A program made the position numbers and the translations under genes. This document shows positions 32,658-40,733 of a stretch of DNA of 64,000 bases, piece by piece. Within the stretch, counting starts at the first letter, position 1. Every line of letters begins with the position of its first letter. Source of the DNA: Thalassomonas haliotis. Its GTDB lineage: Bacteria; Pseudomonadota; Gammaproteobacteria; Enterobacterales; Alteromonadaceae. The notes under the pieces were generated by a model, which was not told the DNA's origin, did not search any database, and saw only the letters and a program-made list of their open reading frames with translations. The stretch is taken from assembly GCF_028657945.1 (NCBI RefSeq), contig NZ_CP059693.1, positions 3,224,001-3,288,000 on the forward strand, written 5' to 3'.

Positions 32658-34450
32658 TGCTTCCACACTCCTTCACGTTTATCGCTGATAAGCTGCAGCT
32701 GGACAAAATGATTTAAACTGGTATATAAACCAAAGAAATAACTGAGCACCGCGCCGAGCAGCAAGGGGTTGGCGCCGTCAAAATAATCTTCATTGATAGA
32801 CAAAGAAACCCGGGTACCGCGGCAATGTCCCCGCCACATCTGCTTGCCGATGCGCTTAACCACGGCTTTGGACGCCATGCCGGTTAAGCCGTCGAGCTGA
32901 CGGGCATGGGAAACGGCATTGGGGTCGCAATATAAGCGCAGCAACTGGCGCAATAATTCCAGCCGGTTCTCCCCCTCCCCCAAGGCATTAAGGTTCAGGG
33001 ACAGCTGGGATAACAGCTTGATATTATTTTCCCCGTCCAGGCTGGCCCCTTTAAATTTTGTCGGCATTTCCACCACATCGGCGTTGAGCATAGGACCGGC
33101 CCCCACCAGCTGCATTTTTTGCCCGACCCTGAGCGCCTCCGGCAAGCGGCGGTTATTGCACCAGCCTTTAACCACTAAGGTCTGGTCTATCGGCTGGCTC
33201 GGGGAAAAGTCGGCATCATAAATCGACAAAAAGGTGTCGCAGCCGCGCTCCCCCGGGGTCAGCAGCTGGGTTAACCGGGTAATATAATACTGGTTGGCCG
33301 TGGGTTTGGTATTGGTGCCGAGCCAGGCACTGACGGTATTGCTTTTGCCGTCAAAAGCAATACTGCGCACCTCGCTGATACTGTGCACTTCCGATTGCAG
33401 GTAGAAACGCTCATCCGCCAGCAGCCGGTATTCGTGCTGGTTTTGCTTGAGCTGTACCGGTTTAAACGAGCGGGCAAAGAGGTTAATGGCAGGAAAACAA
33501 TTCACTTCAAAACTGCTTTTAGTTAAGGAAATGCCGTTGCTGGTTTCATTCAGCAAAAACAGGATTTCAAAGCTGTCGATTGCACCGCTAAGCGCCTCTT
33601 TTTCAAGCAGGCGGGTAACTTCAAAGAAATAAAACTTTTCCGGAAAAGTAAAATATTCCTGCAACAGGCGGTAAGCCCTGTGGCTGCCGGCATCGTCGGG
33701 CAGGACATTTTCTTCCCGGTCGAAACCGAGCCAGTGTATTGCGCTGTCGGCTTTATTGTCGGCATCATCGAGCAGCACCACCTTGTCGTTGACCCGCACC
33801 GCACAACCCACCAGGCTGTCGGCCAGCAAGCGGTACAGCTGGAAGCGCTGGCTGATATCGCCGATATAAAAGCGCAGCTTCTCCAGCGGATATTGGTGCA
33901 GCGCCTCGGTGCCGGTATTGGCGATCCGCACCGAGATCACCGACTGGACATCGGTGCGCTGGTCGAGAAAGCCAAAGTAGTTTTTCGGCAATACCTTGAT
34001 TTCACTGACATCAAAAGGCCACATCGGCGTATGGTAGCAATTGATAAACTGGCAGTCGGTGCTTTCGCTCTGGCCGCCTTTGACCACGCGCCTGGCCTTG
34101 CCGATAAACTGCCGGCCTTTTTCCAGGCTGTAACCGTTGATAAAGTTGGCGCCGTCGTTCTCGACATTTGCCTTTAATACCGTCATGCAGGGTAAGGAGC
34201 GGATCAGGTTGGGATAAAGGCTGTGCAGCAACTGGTTGGGGATTTGATCCCTTTGTTTTTGCAGATCGCCGCGCAATTGCCCGGTCATATAAGCAAAGGA
34301 TTGCAGCAACTGCTCGACATCGGCGTCGGCAGAGCGGCCTGCGCTTAATTTGAGCTCGGCAGCCACTTCCGGGTAGGTCAGACTAAAATCTGCTACCGAA
34401 GCGCGTAAAAAGCGCATTTCCTCTTGAAAATACTCATATAAACTCGTCAC
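32621..34450 (-). CDS. tssF: Type VI secretion baseplate protein TssF
   Basis: A 609-residue protein that opens LYEYFQEEMRFLRASVADF, close to the family pattern YYxxELxxLRxxxxEFA, and contains PELAAELKLS-like text, VEQLLQSFAYMTGQLRGDLQ and HSLYPNLIRSLPCMTV. TssF pairs as a dimer with TssG in the baseplate wedge. The start codon is GTG. It overlaps the start of tssG, and the order tssE-tssF-tssG is the common one. Confidence 0.93.
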   Translation of the reverse strand: MTSLYEYFQEEMRFLRASVADFSLTYPEVAAELKLSAGRSADADVEQLLQSFAYMTGQLRGDLQKQRDQIPNQLLHSLYPNLIRSLPCMTVLKANVENDGANFINGYSLEKGRQFIGKARRVVKGGQSESTDCQFINCYHTPMWPFDVSEIKVLPKNYFGFLDQRTDVQSVISVRIANTGTEALHQYPLEKLRFYIGDISQRFQLYRLLADSLVGCAVRVNDKVVLLDDADNKADSAIHWLGFDREENVLPDDAGSHRAYRLLQEYFTFPEKFYFFEVTRLLEKEALSGAIDSFEILFLLNETSNGISLTKSSFEVNCFPAINLFARSFKPVQLKQNQHEYRLLADERFYLQSEVHSISEVRSIAFDGKSNTVSAWLGTNTKPTANQYYITRLTQLLTPGERGCDTFLSIYDADFSPSQPIDQTLVVKGWCNNRRLPEALRVGQKMQLVGAGPMLNADVVEMPTKFKGASLDGENNIKLLSQLSLNLNALGEGENRLELLRQLLRLYCDPNAVSHARQLDGLTGMASKAVVKRIGKQMWRGHCRGTRVSLSINEDYFDGANPLLLGAVLSYFFGLYTSLNHFVQLQLISDKREGVWKQWPARIGEQVIL

Positions 34451-34479
34451 TTGCCCGTCCGTTTATCTTATCTTTAACA

Positions 34480-34869
34480 TTACTCAAGATTGGCAAAAAC
34501 AAACTCTTGATCGAATACTTCATTGACAACTTCTATCTTCAACCGGCACACCGTACGCATGCCCCGATTGAGCACGCTGTAGACAGTTACCGCTTTTAAC
34601 CTGGGTTCATGCCTTAGCAGGGTTTGCTCCAGCCTCGCCTGATACAGCTGTTGCTGCTCTTTATTGCCCGCCGACTGATCCACGATGGCCGCCATGGCAT
34701 GGGGATATATGCTGTCGGTGAGCCGTTGGCCTGAGTCGCTGCGCAAATCCAGAGCGGCGTCGATATATCCGCCGCTGTCCAACAGTCGCGCGATATTGTT
34801 GGTCACCGACTGCTTTAAAGTTAGCGGCTGACCCGCCAGGGTCAGCTTTTCAAACAGTGACTTAGACAT
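34480..34869 (-). CDS. tssE: Type VI secretion baseplate protein TssE (gp25-like)
   Basis: With the ATG at 34869 (AAAGGGAG site) the protein has 129 residues; an upstream ATG at 34908 has no ribosome site. It contains NNIARLLDSGGYIDAALDLR and the typical EARLKAVTV-like segment HEPRLKAVTVYSVLNRGMRT. It is the gp25-like wedge protein that starts sheath polymerisation. The usual family EPR motif appears here as HEPRLK. It lies between hcp and tssF. Confidence 0.85.
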   Translation of the reverse strand: MSKSLFEKLTLAGQPLTLKQSVTNNIARLLDSGGYIDAALDLRSDSGQRLTDSIYPHAMAAIVDQSAGNKEQQQLYQARLEQTLLRHEPRLKAVTVYSVLNRGMRTVCRLKIEVVNEVFDQEFVFANLE

Positions 34870-34919
34870 AGGCCATTCACTCCCTTTCCCCGGTAGCCCG
34901 CACTTCATTACAGTGATAA

Positions 34920-35528
34920 TTACTGCGACAAAGCACCAATAGGACGGTTTTTGGCGATACTCCAGGCCGCCGCCGAGAAGCCCTTGTTGGCGACATTGGC
35001 CCCCTGTACCTGGTGGTGCCAGGCAATTTCGGTGAAATTGAGCTTGAACTGCTCGGTCGGCATATCATTGGGATGCGACTGGAACTGGATTTCGCTGATC
35101 ATCGCCAGCCTCATTTCAAAACGCATGATGATATTGAGCTGATCCCCGGAATTGCGCAATACGTAAATCGTGGTGGGATTGCCGGTATCCGTGTCCAAAG
35201 GTTTGGCCCGCAAACAGTAGTCATACATGCGCGGCGAGGTCACATCGACATATTTGACACAGGTAAAGTCCGAGATGATCGGCCGCCCGGAAGTACGGGA
35301 GCTGTTACTGACATCTGTGGTTACCTGCTGCTGTATGCCCTGGTTGATGGACACCAGTTCAATACAGTTTTTATGATCAAAGGTACCGTTTGAGTTCTCA
35401 CCGTTATTGATGGCGCTCCAGTCCGGGCCTTCCGCACCGTCAATCAGTGACGCCCCGGTTGTCCCCGAAAGCGTATCGTCGGGTTTGGTAAAACCGCTGA
35501 CACCAAATTGCAATAAAATTAAATCCAT
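34920..35528 (-). CDS. hcp: Type VI secretion tube protein Hcp (TssD)
   Basis: A 202-residue Hcp-family protein: GFSAAAWSIAKNRPIG C-terminus, IQQQVTTDVSNSSRTSGRPI, SDFTCVKYVDVTSPRMYDYC and FEMRLAMISEIQFQSHPNDM, as in the EvpC-like long Hcp group. Hexameric rings stack into the inner tube. It is longer than the common 160-172 residues because of an inserted loop near the N-terminus (about 18-50). It lies directly after the sheath gene and has a clear ribosome site. Confidence 0.9.
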   Translation of the reverse strand: MDLILLQFGVSGFTKPDDTLSGTTGASLIDGAEGPDWSAINNGENSNGTFDHKNCIELVSINQGIQQQVTTDVSNSSRTSGRPIISDFTCVKYVDVTSPRMYDYCLRAKPLDTDTGNPTTIYVLRNSGDQLNIIMRFEMRLAMISEIQFQSHPNDMPTEQFKLNFTEIAWHHQVQGANVANKGFSAAAWSIAKNRPIGALSQ

Positions 35529-35560
35529 AATAGTTCTCTCTTAAAATGACTTATCCGGGC

Positions 35561-37501
35561 CTAAGGCAATTCAGCCACCAAACGGATGGAGGTGGTTAAT
35601 TCTTCCAGCTGGAAATGCGGCCTGAGGAAGACCACTGCCCGGTAACTGCCCGGCTTGCCCGGCACGTCGGTGACATCGATACGCGAGTCCCGAAGCGGAT
35701 AACTGGCTTTCATTTCCTGGGGGGCGGAGTCGTCCACCAGCACATAATTGCCTATCCAGTTATTGAGATAGTCGGAGGCGTTTTCCTTGGTCTGGAAGCT
35801 GCCGATCTTATCGCGCATGATCACCTTGATGTAATGGGCAAAACGCGAGGCATTAAGCACATAAGGCAACATGGTTGAGATCCTGGCATTGGCATTGGCG
35901 GCATCGGTATTGTATTTTTGCGGCAAACCTGTGGTCTGGCCGCCGAAAAATGCCGCCTTGTCGCTGCCCTTACAATGTAAAATCGCCATAAAACCTAAGT
36001 CATTAAGCTCTTTTTCCCGCCGGTCTGTGATAGAAACCTGGGTCGGACAGGTGAGCTTGACATCCCCCGCTGCGGTTTTAAAGGTATGGGTGGGTAAACC
36101 TTCCACCAAACCGCCGCCTTCTACGCCGCGAATTGCCGCCAGCCAGCCGTGCAGGGAAAAGGCATTGGTGATGCGCTGCCCGAGAATATAGGCCGGATTG
36201 CCCCACAAATATTTTTTCGCATCTGTGCCGTCAACATCTTCGACATAATCAAAGCCTTCCGCCGCCACGGTCTCCGGGCCGTAAGGCAGACGCAGCAGTA
36301 CTTTGGGCAAGGTTAAGGTAACATAGCGGGAGTCTTCGCTTTCGCGGAAACTGCGCCATTTGATCAATTCGGCACTGTCGAAAATCTTGGTCAGATCCCT
36401 GGGCTGGGACAGGCTGAAGAAGTCTTCCATATCGAACAGTTTTGAATAGGCGGAGGAAATAAAGGGCGCATGCGCCGAAGCGGCGACACCGGAAATTTTC
36501 TCCAGCAGCTCGACATCCGCCGGGTGACGGCCAAACTCATAATCTCCCACCAAAAAGCTGAAGGGATCGCCGCCGTAAGTGCCAAACTCTTCTTCATAGA
36601 CTTTCTTAAACAGGGAGCTTTGATCGAACTCCACCGCTTTTTGCAGATCTTTTAACAAGTCTTCCTTGGAGACATTAAACAGCCTGAGTTTGAGGTGGCT
36701 GCCGGTTTCGGTATTCATCACCAAAAAGTGCAGGCCGCGCCAGGTCGCTTCCAGGGTCTGGAAGGCGCTGTCATGCATCACCAGGTTGATTTGTTGGGTT
36801 AACTGGTTGTCGATAAGCGAGATGCGATCACTCATGCGGTCTGAGGCGATAGGTGCAGCATTCTCCCCGGCATCTTTTAATATCGATAAGGCAAATTCAC
36901 CAATTAATTCCAGGGCATAAGGCTTCTGGCTGTCATCAAGCGCCATACGTCCTTCGGTGAGCATACGGGTGATCAGTTCATTGGGCTCCACCGCAGACAT
37001 ATCTTCTGCGCCTTCGTAAACGCCGATAAGTTCCGTTTGCTTGGCTTCATCGGCGAGGATCTCGTCGAGTATGCCGTCTAAGGGATCATTACCGTCGAGT
37101 TTCGCCATAAAATCCCGGATACGGCAGCGTGAGGTATAAACGGTATTGGTTATCGGGATCTGCTTGACCAGGCTCAGCGGGCTGAAATCTTCGATACTGT
37201 TAAACAGTAACTCCAGATTGGTGGTCGCCCCCTCTTCTCCTGAAATTGCATCGGCGACGGAATAGGCTAAACGGACTTGTGAGCCGGCCATCACATCGTC
37301 AAAGTTGTCACGGTCGATAAACACAAAAGCCCGCTCTTTGATCGGGGGTAACGCCTCTTTAGGCTTACCTGACAGATCTGCAAGAATACCGACAATCAAA
37401 GGCAACTCACGTTGCACTATGGCATCACCGATTTCAACATCATAGGTGATATGTACCCTTGGCGATCTGACCCTGGATAATTTTTTCTGAATACTTTCCA
37501 A
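35561..37501 (-). CDS. tssBC: Fused type VI sheath protein TssB-TssC
   Basis: A single 646-residue chain that joins both sheath subunits. Residues 1-155 are a whole TssB: KLSRVRSPRVHITYDVEIGD, ELPLIVGILADLSGKP, then FNSIEDFSPLSLVKQIP and RDFMAKLDGND. After a linker of about 70 residues comes TssC: FQTLEATWRGLHFLVMNTE (about 250), FSFLVGDYEFGRHPADVELL, SSAYSKLFDMEDFFSLSQP and RSFRESEDSRYVTLTLPKVL, ending in RPHFQLEELTTSIRLVAELP. No stop or frameshift separates the parts. The start is a TTG at 37501, six bases after GGAG; another TTG four codons upstream lacks a site. In other T6SSs these are two proteins. The N-terminal helix of TssC, which ClpV grasps in known systems, is not free here. Confidence 0.93.
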   Translation of the reverse strand: MESIQKKLSRVRSPRVHITYDVEIGDAIVQRELPLIVGILADLSGKPKEALPPIKERAFVFIDRDNFDDVMAGSQVRLAYSVADAISGEEGATTNLELLFNSIEDFSPLSLVKQIPITNTVYTSRCRIRDFMAKLDGNDPLDGILDEILADEAKQTELIGVYEGAEDMSAVEPNELITRMLTEGRMALDDSQKPYALELIGEFALSILKDAGENAAPIASDRMSDRISLIDNQLTQQINLVMHDSAFQTLEATWRGLHFLVMNTETGSHLKLRLFNVSKEDLLKDLQKAVEFDQSSLFKKVYEEEFGTYGGDPFSFLVGDYEFGRHPADVELLEKISGVAASAHAPFISSAYSKLFDMEDFFSLSQPRDLTKIFDSAELIKWRSFRESEDSRYVTLTLPKVLLRLPYGPETVAAEGFDYVEDVDGTDAKKYLWGNPAYILGQRITNAFSLHGWLAAIRGVEGGGLVEGLPTHTFKTAAGDVKLTCPTQVSITDRREKELNDLGFMAILHCKGSDKAAFFGGQTTGLPQKYNTDAANANARISTMLPYVLNASRFAHYIKVIMRDKIGSFQTKENASDYLNNWIGNYVLVDDSAPQEMKASYPLRDSRIDVTDVPGKPGSYRAVVFLRPHFQLEELTTSIRLVAELP

Positions 37502-37547
37502 AATTAGCTCCAAATCACAATTTATTTAATGCCAATAACAAAAACAC

Positions 37548-37787
37548 TTACTTGCTTTTTGTTAACCTGTAATACGTTTTGTTGTTGCGTTCTACTGAGC
37601 AGACATCACCCTGCATTGCTAATATTTTCAGTGCGTTATCAACAGCGACCAGCGAATCTGCAAACTTCTGCTGTTTGACCCACCATTGCGTAATCCCCTT
37701 GATGGTATCCTCACTTTGAGGATGCTCCTCCAGGTAATGCTTGATGAGCACAACAACATCTGTTTGATAGTGATAATTAATACTCAT
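37548..37787 (-). CDS. Small protein at the head of the T6SS operon, winged-helix-like
   Basis: A 79-residue protein (VVVLIKHYLEEHPQSEDTIK, QWWVKQQKFADSLVAVDNAL, ILAMQGDVCSVERNNKTYYR). Helix-helix-helix followed by a two-strand wing fits a small winged-helix fold, so a DNA-binding role or a structural role is conceivable. It is not a known T6SS core component. It is the first gene behind the sigma-54 promoter, 47 bases before the sheath gene, with an AAGAGAG ribosome site. Confidence 0.7.
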   Translation of the reverse strand: MSINYHYQTDVVVLIKHYLEEHPQSEDTIKGITQWWVKQQKFADSLVAVDNALKILAMQGDVCSVERNNKTYYRLTKSK

Positions 37788-37823
37788 GTAGCTCTCTTAA
37801 TAACTTCTCTGAGGCCCTACTAG

Positions 37824-37839
37824 TGCATAAGCAGTGCCA
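37824..37839 (-). promoter_or_regulatory. Sigma-54 promoter of the T6SS operon
   Basis: On the minus strand the sequence TGGCACTGCTTATGCA matches the sigma-54 consensus (TGGCAC, five bases, TTGCW) with correct GG-to-GC spacing and one change. It lies 37 bases upstream of the first gene. Upstream (37946-37984) are two copies of a TACCCTTT..GGGT motif at enhancer distance. A sigma-54 activator gene follows immediately. Confidence 0.8.
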
Positions 37840-37945
37840 GCAATAACCGCTAAATAACAATTGAAATATCCAGTTGATATATAAAGTAAAATTTATCCAT
37901 TGTTGCGCAGTTTTATCCGGGCGTCCGCTTTTTATGGGGGAGAAA

Positions 37946-37984
37946 ATACCCTTTCGGGTTGATTACTACCCTTTAGGCGGGTAG
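37946..37984. promoter_or_regulatory. Likely enhancer (activator-binding) repeats
   Basis: ATACCCTTTCGGGTTGATTA and TACCCTTTAGGCGGGTAG lie side by side, each with a TACCC..GGGT dyad. A third copy, ATACCCTTTACGGGTGATAA, lies at 39583-39602 upstream of the activator gene. The distance of about 110-150 bases to the sigma-54 promoter is usual for activator sites. The binding protein is inferred to be the product of the 38105-39166 gene. Confidence 0.6.
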
Positions 37985-38104
37985 CGCTGCTGACACCTTA
38001 AAACCGAAAGACAGTAACAGCAAAGAAGGCCGTTCTTGCATAATGCAGGGAACAGGTCATGTATTGGAGAGTAAAGTGAAAACCGGGCAGATATTGCTCA
38101 GTTG

Positions 38105-39166
38105 CTAATCCAGCTGTAAACCCTGGCGGTTGATCTGATATTTTTTCACCAGCTTGCCAAAGGCGCGCCGTTCTTTACCGCACATATTGGCGGCTTTGGT
38201 GACATTCCCTTTGGTCTGGTGCAGCAACCGGGTCACAAAACTGGCTTCAAAGTCTTCGATGGCTTTACGTTTTGCTTCACAAAAGTCCAGCCCGGTTTCA
38301 GGCTCAACATCGCAGGGAGCATGCCCGGTATCGGCATTAATAAAAGGAGGTTCCTGAACTTGCTGTCCCTGCAGCCCGCCGGGCACAACGGGCAAGTTGC
38401 TCTGCTCTAAATCTATGGTCACCGCTTCATCAATAACGGGTCCGCATGCCAGCAAATAATAACGGTGAATGGTATTTTCCAGCTCGCGGATATTGCCCGG
38501 CCAATGATATTGTTTGAGTTTGCGAAACAAACGCTCACAGATACCGCTGCGGCTCAGGCCGTATTCATCATTAAACTTATTGATAAAATAGGCAATCAGG
38601 ACATCCAAATCATCAAGCCGCTCCCTGAGCGGCGGCATACGTACGCTGAGGATAAACAACCTGAAATATAAGTCCTGTCTGAACTCGCCGGCGGCGATCT
38701 TTTTGCACAGATCGCAGTTGGCGGCGGCAATGATCCTGACATTGGCTTTAATCAACTGGCTTGAACCCACAGGGCGAAATTCCGACTCCTGCAACAACCT
38801 TAACAGTGCGGTTTGCGATTTAAGGGATAAGCTGTCGATTTCATCGAAAAAAATAGAGCCGCCATTGGCCGCGAGCAGCAAACCTTCTTTATCGGTTTTG
38901 GCATCGGTAAAGGCGCCTTTTTTATAACCAAAAAGTTCGCTGACAAAAAGTTCATCGGAAAAAGTCGAGCAGTTAAGGGCGATAAAAGGTTTATCGGCAA
39001 AGATGCCGCTGTAGTGCAGCCCCCGGGCGGCGAGTTCTTTACCCGTACCTGTCTCTCCGGTGATCAAAACCGGCGCTGAATATTGGGCATTGATTTTAAT
39101 AAGGTTTTTGACCTGAGTTATCGAGGCAGATTGTCCGATAATATTGTTATCTATGATACTAAACAA
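38105..39166 (-). CDS. Sigma-54-dependent activator, AAA+ plus Fis-type HTH
   Basis: A 353-residue regulator without an N-terminal receiver or sensor domain. The AAA+ domain has Walker A GETGTGKE (about residue 38), a loop reading GAFTDA instead of the usual GAFTGA, Walker B GGSIFFDEID and the R-finger region FRQDLYFRLFILSVRMPPLR. The C-terminus has a Fis-like helix-turn-helix (FVTRLLHQTKGNVTKAANMC). The start is TTG with a GGGAGG site. It most likely activates the sigma-54 promoter of the adjacent T6SS, as VasH does in Vibrio. Since a sensor domain is missing, its own level probably sets activity. Confidence 0.88.
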   Translation of the reverse strand: MFSIIDNNIIGQSASITQVKNLIKINAQYSAPVLITGETGTGKELAARGLHYSGIFADKPFIALNCSTFSDELFVSELFGYKKGAFTDAKTDKEGLLLAANGGSIFFDEIDSLSLKSQTALLRLLQESEFRPVGSSQLIKANVRIIAAANCDLCKKIAAGEFRQDLYFRLFILSVRMPPLRERLDDLDVLIAYFINKFNDEYGLSRSGICERLFRKLKQYHWPGNIRELENTIHRYYLLACGPVIDEAVTIDLEQSNLPVVPGGLQGQQVQEPPFINADTGHAPCDVEPETGLDFCEAKRKAIEDFEASFVTRLLHQTKGNVTKAANMCGKERRAFGKLVKKYQINRQGLQLD

Positions 39167-39613
39167 AGGTTTTCCTCCCTGCTGTTTAAGTCATCCATGC
39201 GTGCAATGCCACTCTTTTGATTAGCCATTTTATCTGGCTAATTTATTCAGATAACACAAGGTATTAGATAAAGGGTAAAGCAAAAATAGCGCCAACGGGC
39301 ATTAATTTCAGGCCACTAACCATTATAAATATAACAAAAAATAAATTTTCCGCCTGTTTGTTGTAGATTATTTGGACATTTCATGTTAGGCCGTTGGCTG
39401 CAACGACTTGCACAAACGGCTGCTGCACAGGCAGAATAACAGCTCAACACAGCTAGTTGCCGAAGAAAACAACAGTCACCGACAGCTAAAGACTAAACGG
39501 CAAACAATGACCCGGGTAAAATATTGCCCCGGTAAAATAACGACTAAGCTGAGCGCATTTATCGCTTTACCCGGGTAAAAAAATACCCTTTACGGGTGAT
39601 AATCGACCCCGGG
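39167..39613. other. Intergenic region with palindromes, no gene
   Basis: About 450 bases between the activator gene and the dehydrogenase gene. It contains the third TACCCTTT..GGGT motif (39583-39602), a TTTACCCGGGTAAA palindrome (39567-39580) and a GCCCCGGTAAAA segment. No ORF or RNA gene was found. A sigma-54-type promoter for the activator was looked for and not found with correct spacing. Confidence 0.5.
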
Positions 39614-40606
39614 TTACTCCCCTACCAAGTGCATCGCAGCAAAATCATCGGCGGCAAAAGCGCGAATATTGGCCATAGTCGTCCGGGCAATGCCGGTTAA
39701 CGCTTCTTTGGTAAAAAATCCCTGGTGCCCGGTGATCAGCACATTGGGAAAGGTTAGCAAACGGGCAAACACATCGTCTTGCAATAAGACATTGGATTTG
39801 TCCTCAAAAAATAAATCCGCTTCTTCTTCATAAACATCCAGCCCGAGATAACCGATATGGCCGGACTTTAAACCAGAGATCGCCGCTTTAGTGTCGATCA
39901 AGCCGCCCCGGCTGGTATTGATCAAAGCAACACCGGGTTTCATTTTACTGACTGTCTGCTGATTAACCATATGAAAGGTATCGGGCTGCAGGGGGCAGTG
40001 CAGGGAAATAATATCGGCTTGTTGCCAGATATGCTCCAGCGTGACGTAGGCGATGCCTTGTTTTATCAGGCCGGCATCGGGCCTGGGATCACAGGCAATC
40101 ACTTCGCAACCCAGCCCGGTCATGATCCGGGCAAAAGTGCTACCGATTTTTCCCGTGCCTATCACCGCCACTTTTTTCTGGTACAAATCAAAACCCAACA
40201 GGCCGTTTAAGGCATAGTCATTTTCACGCACCCGGTTAAAGGCGCGGTGAATATTGCGGTTGAGGGACAGCAACAACGCCAGGGCATGTTCCGCCACGCT
40301 ATGGGGGGAATATGCAGGTACCCGGCACACGGTAATACCCGCTAGCTGCGCCGCCGGTAAATCAAGATTGTTAAAGCCGGCGCAGCGCAGGGCAATCAGT
40401 TTAATCCCGCGCTTTTTTAGGGCCTTAATGGTGGCTTCACCCAGATCATCATTAACAAAACAGCACACCACTTCAAAACCTTGGGCCATCACCGCAGTAT
40501 CCGGGCTTAACCGGGTATCAAAAAAGCTCATGACAACACCACTGTCACAGTGTTTCTCCAAATATTCCCGATCATAAGCTTTACTGGAAAACACAGCTAT
40601 CTTCAT
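39614..40606 (-). CDS. ldhA: D-lactate dehydrogenase-like 2-hydroxyacid dehydrogenase
   Basis: 330 residues from the ATG at 40606 (GAGG site); the 19 residues upstream in the frame are not protein-like. It has the NAD-binding GTGKIGSTFARIMTGLG motif, catalytic Arg in INTSRGGLIDTKAAISGL, Glu in LGLDVYEEE and His in ITGHQGFFTKEALTGIA. This is the LdhA type that reduces pyruvate to D-lactate. It follows the T6SS region but has its own transcription unit. Confidence 0.88.
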   Translation of the reverse strand: MKIAVFSSKAYDREYLEKHCDSGVVMSFFDTRLSPDTAVMAQGFEVVCCFVNDDLGEATIKALKKRGIKLIALRCAGFNNLDLPAAQLAGITVCRVPAYSPHSVAEHALALLLSLNRNIHRAFNRVRENDYALNGLLGFDLYQKKVAVIGTGKIGSTFARIMTGLGCEVIACDPRPDAGLIKQGIAYVTLEHIWQQADIISLHCPLQPDTFHMVNQQTVSKMKPGVALINTSRGGLIDTKAAISGLKSGHIGYLGLDVYEEEADLFFEDKSNVLLQDDVFARLLTFPNVLITGHQGFFTKEALTGIARTTMANIRAFAADDFAAMHLVGE

Positions 40607-40733
40607 AATAACCTCATGTTTTTTCGTTATTTGACTTAACTGTAAAATACAGTTGCTTGCCATTAACTTAGCATAGAAGTCCCGCCGGGACAGCGAACCC
40701 TCTCCTTATTTCACTGCCCGGGTTTTATCAATG

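Noticed and set aside
39167-39613. A sigma-54 promoter for the activator gene
   Set aside because: The nearest TGCGTGCAATGCCA-like sequence has wrong spacing between the GG and GC elements.
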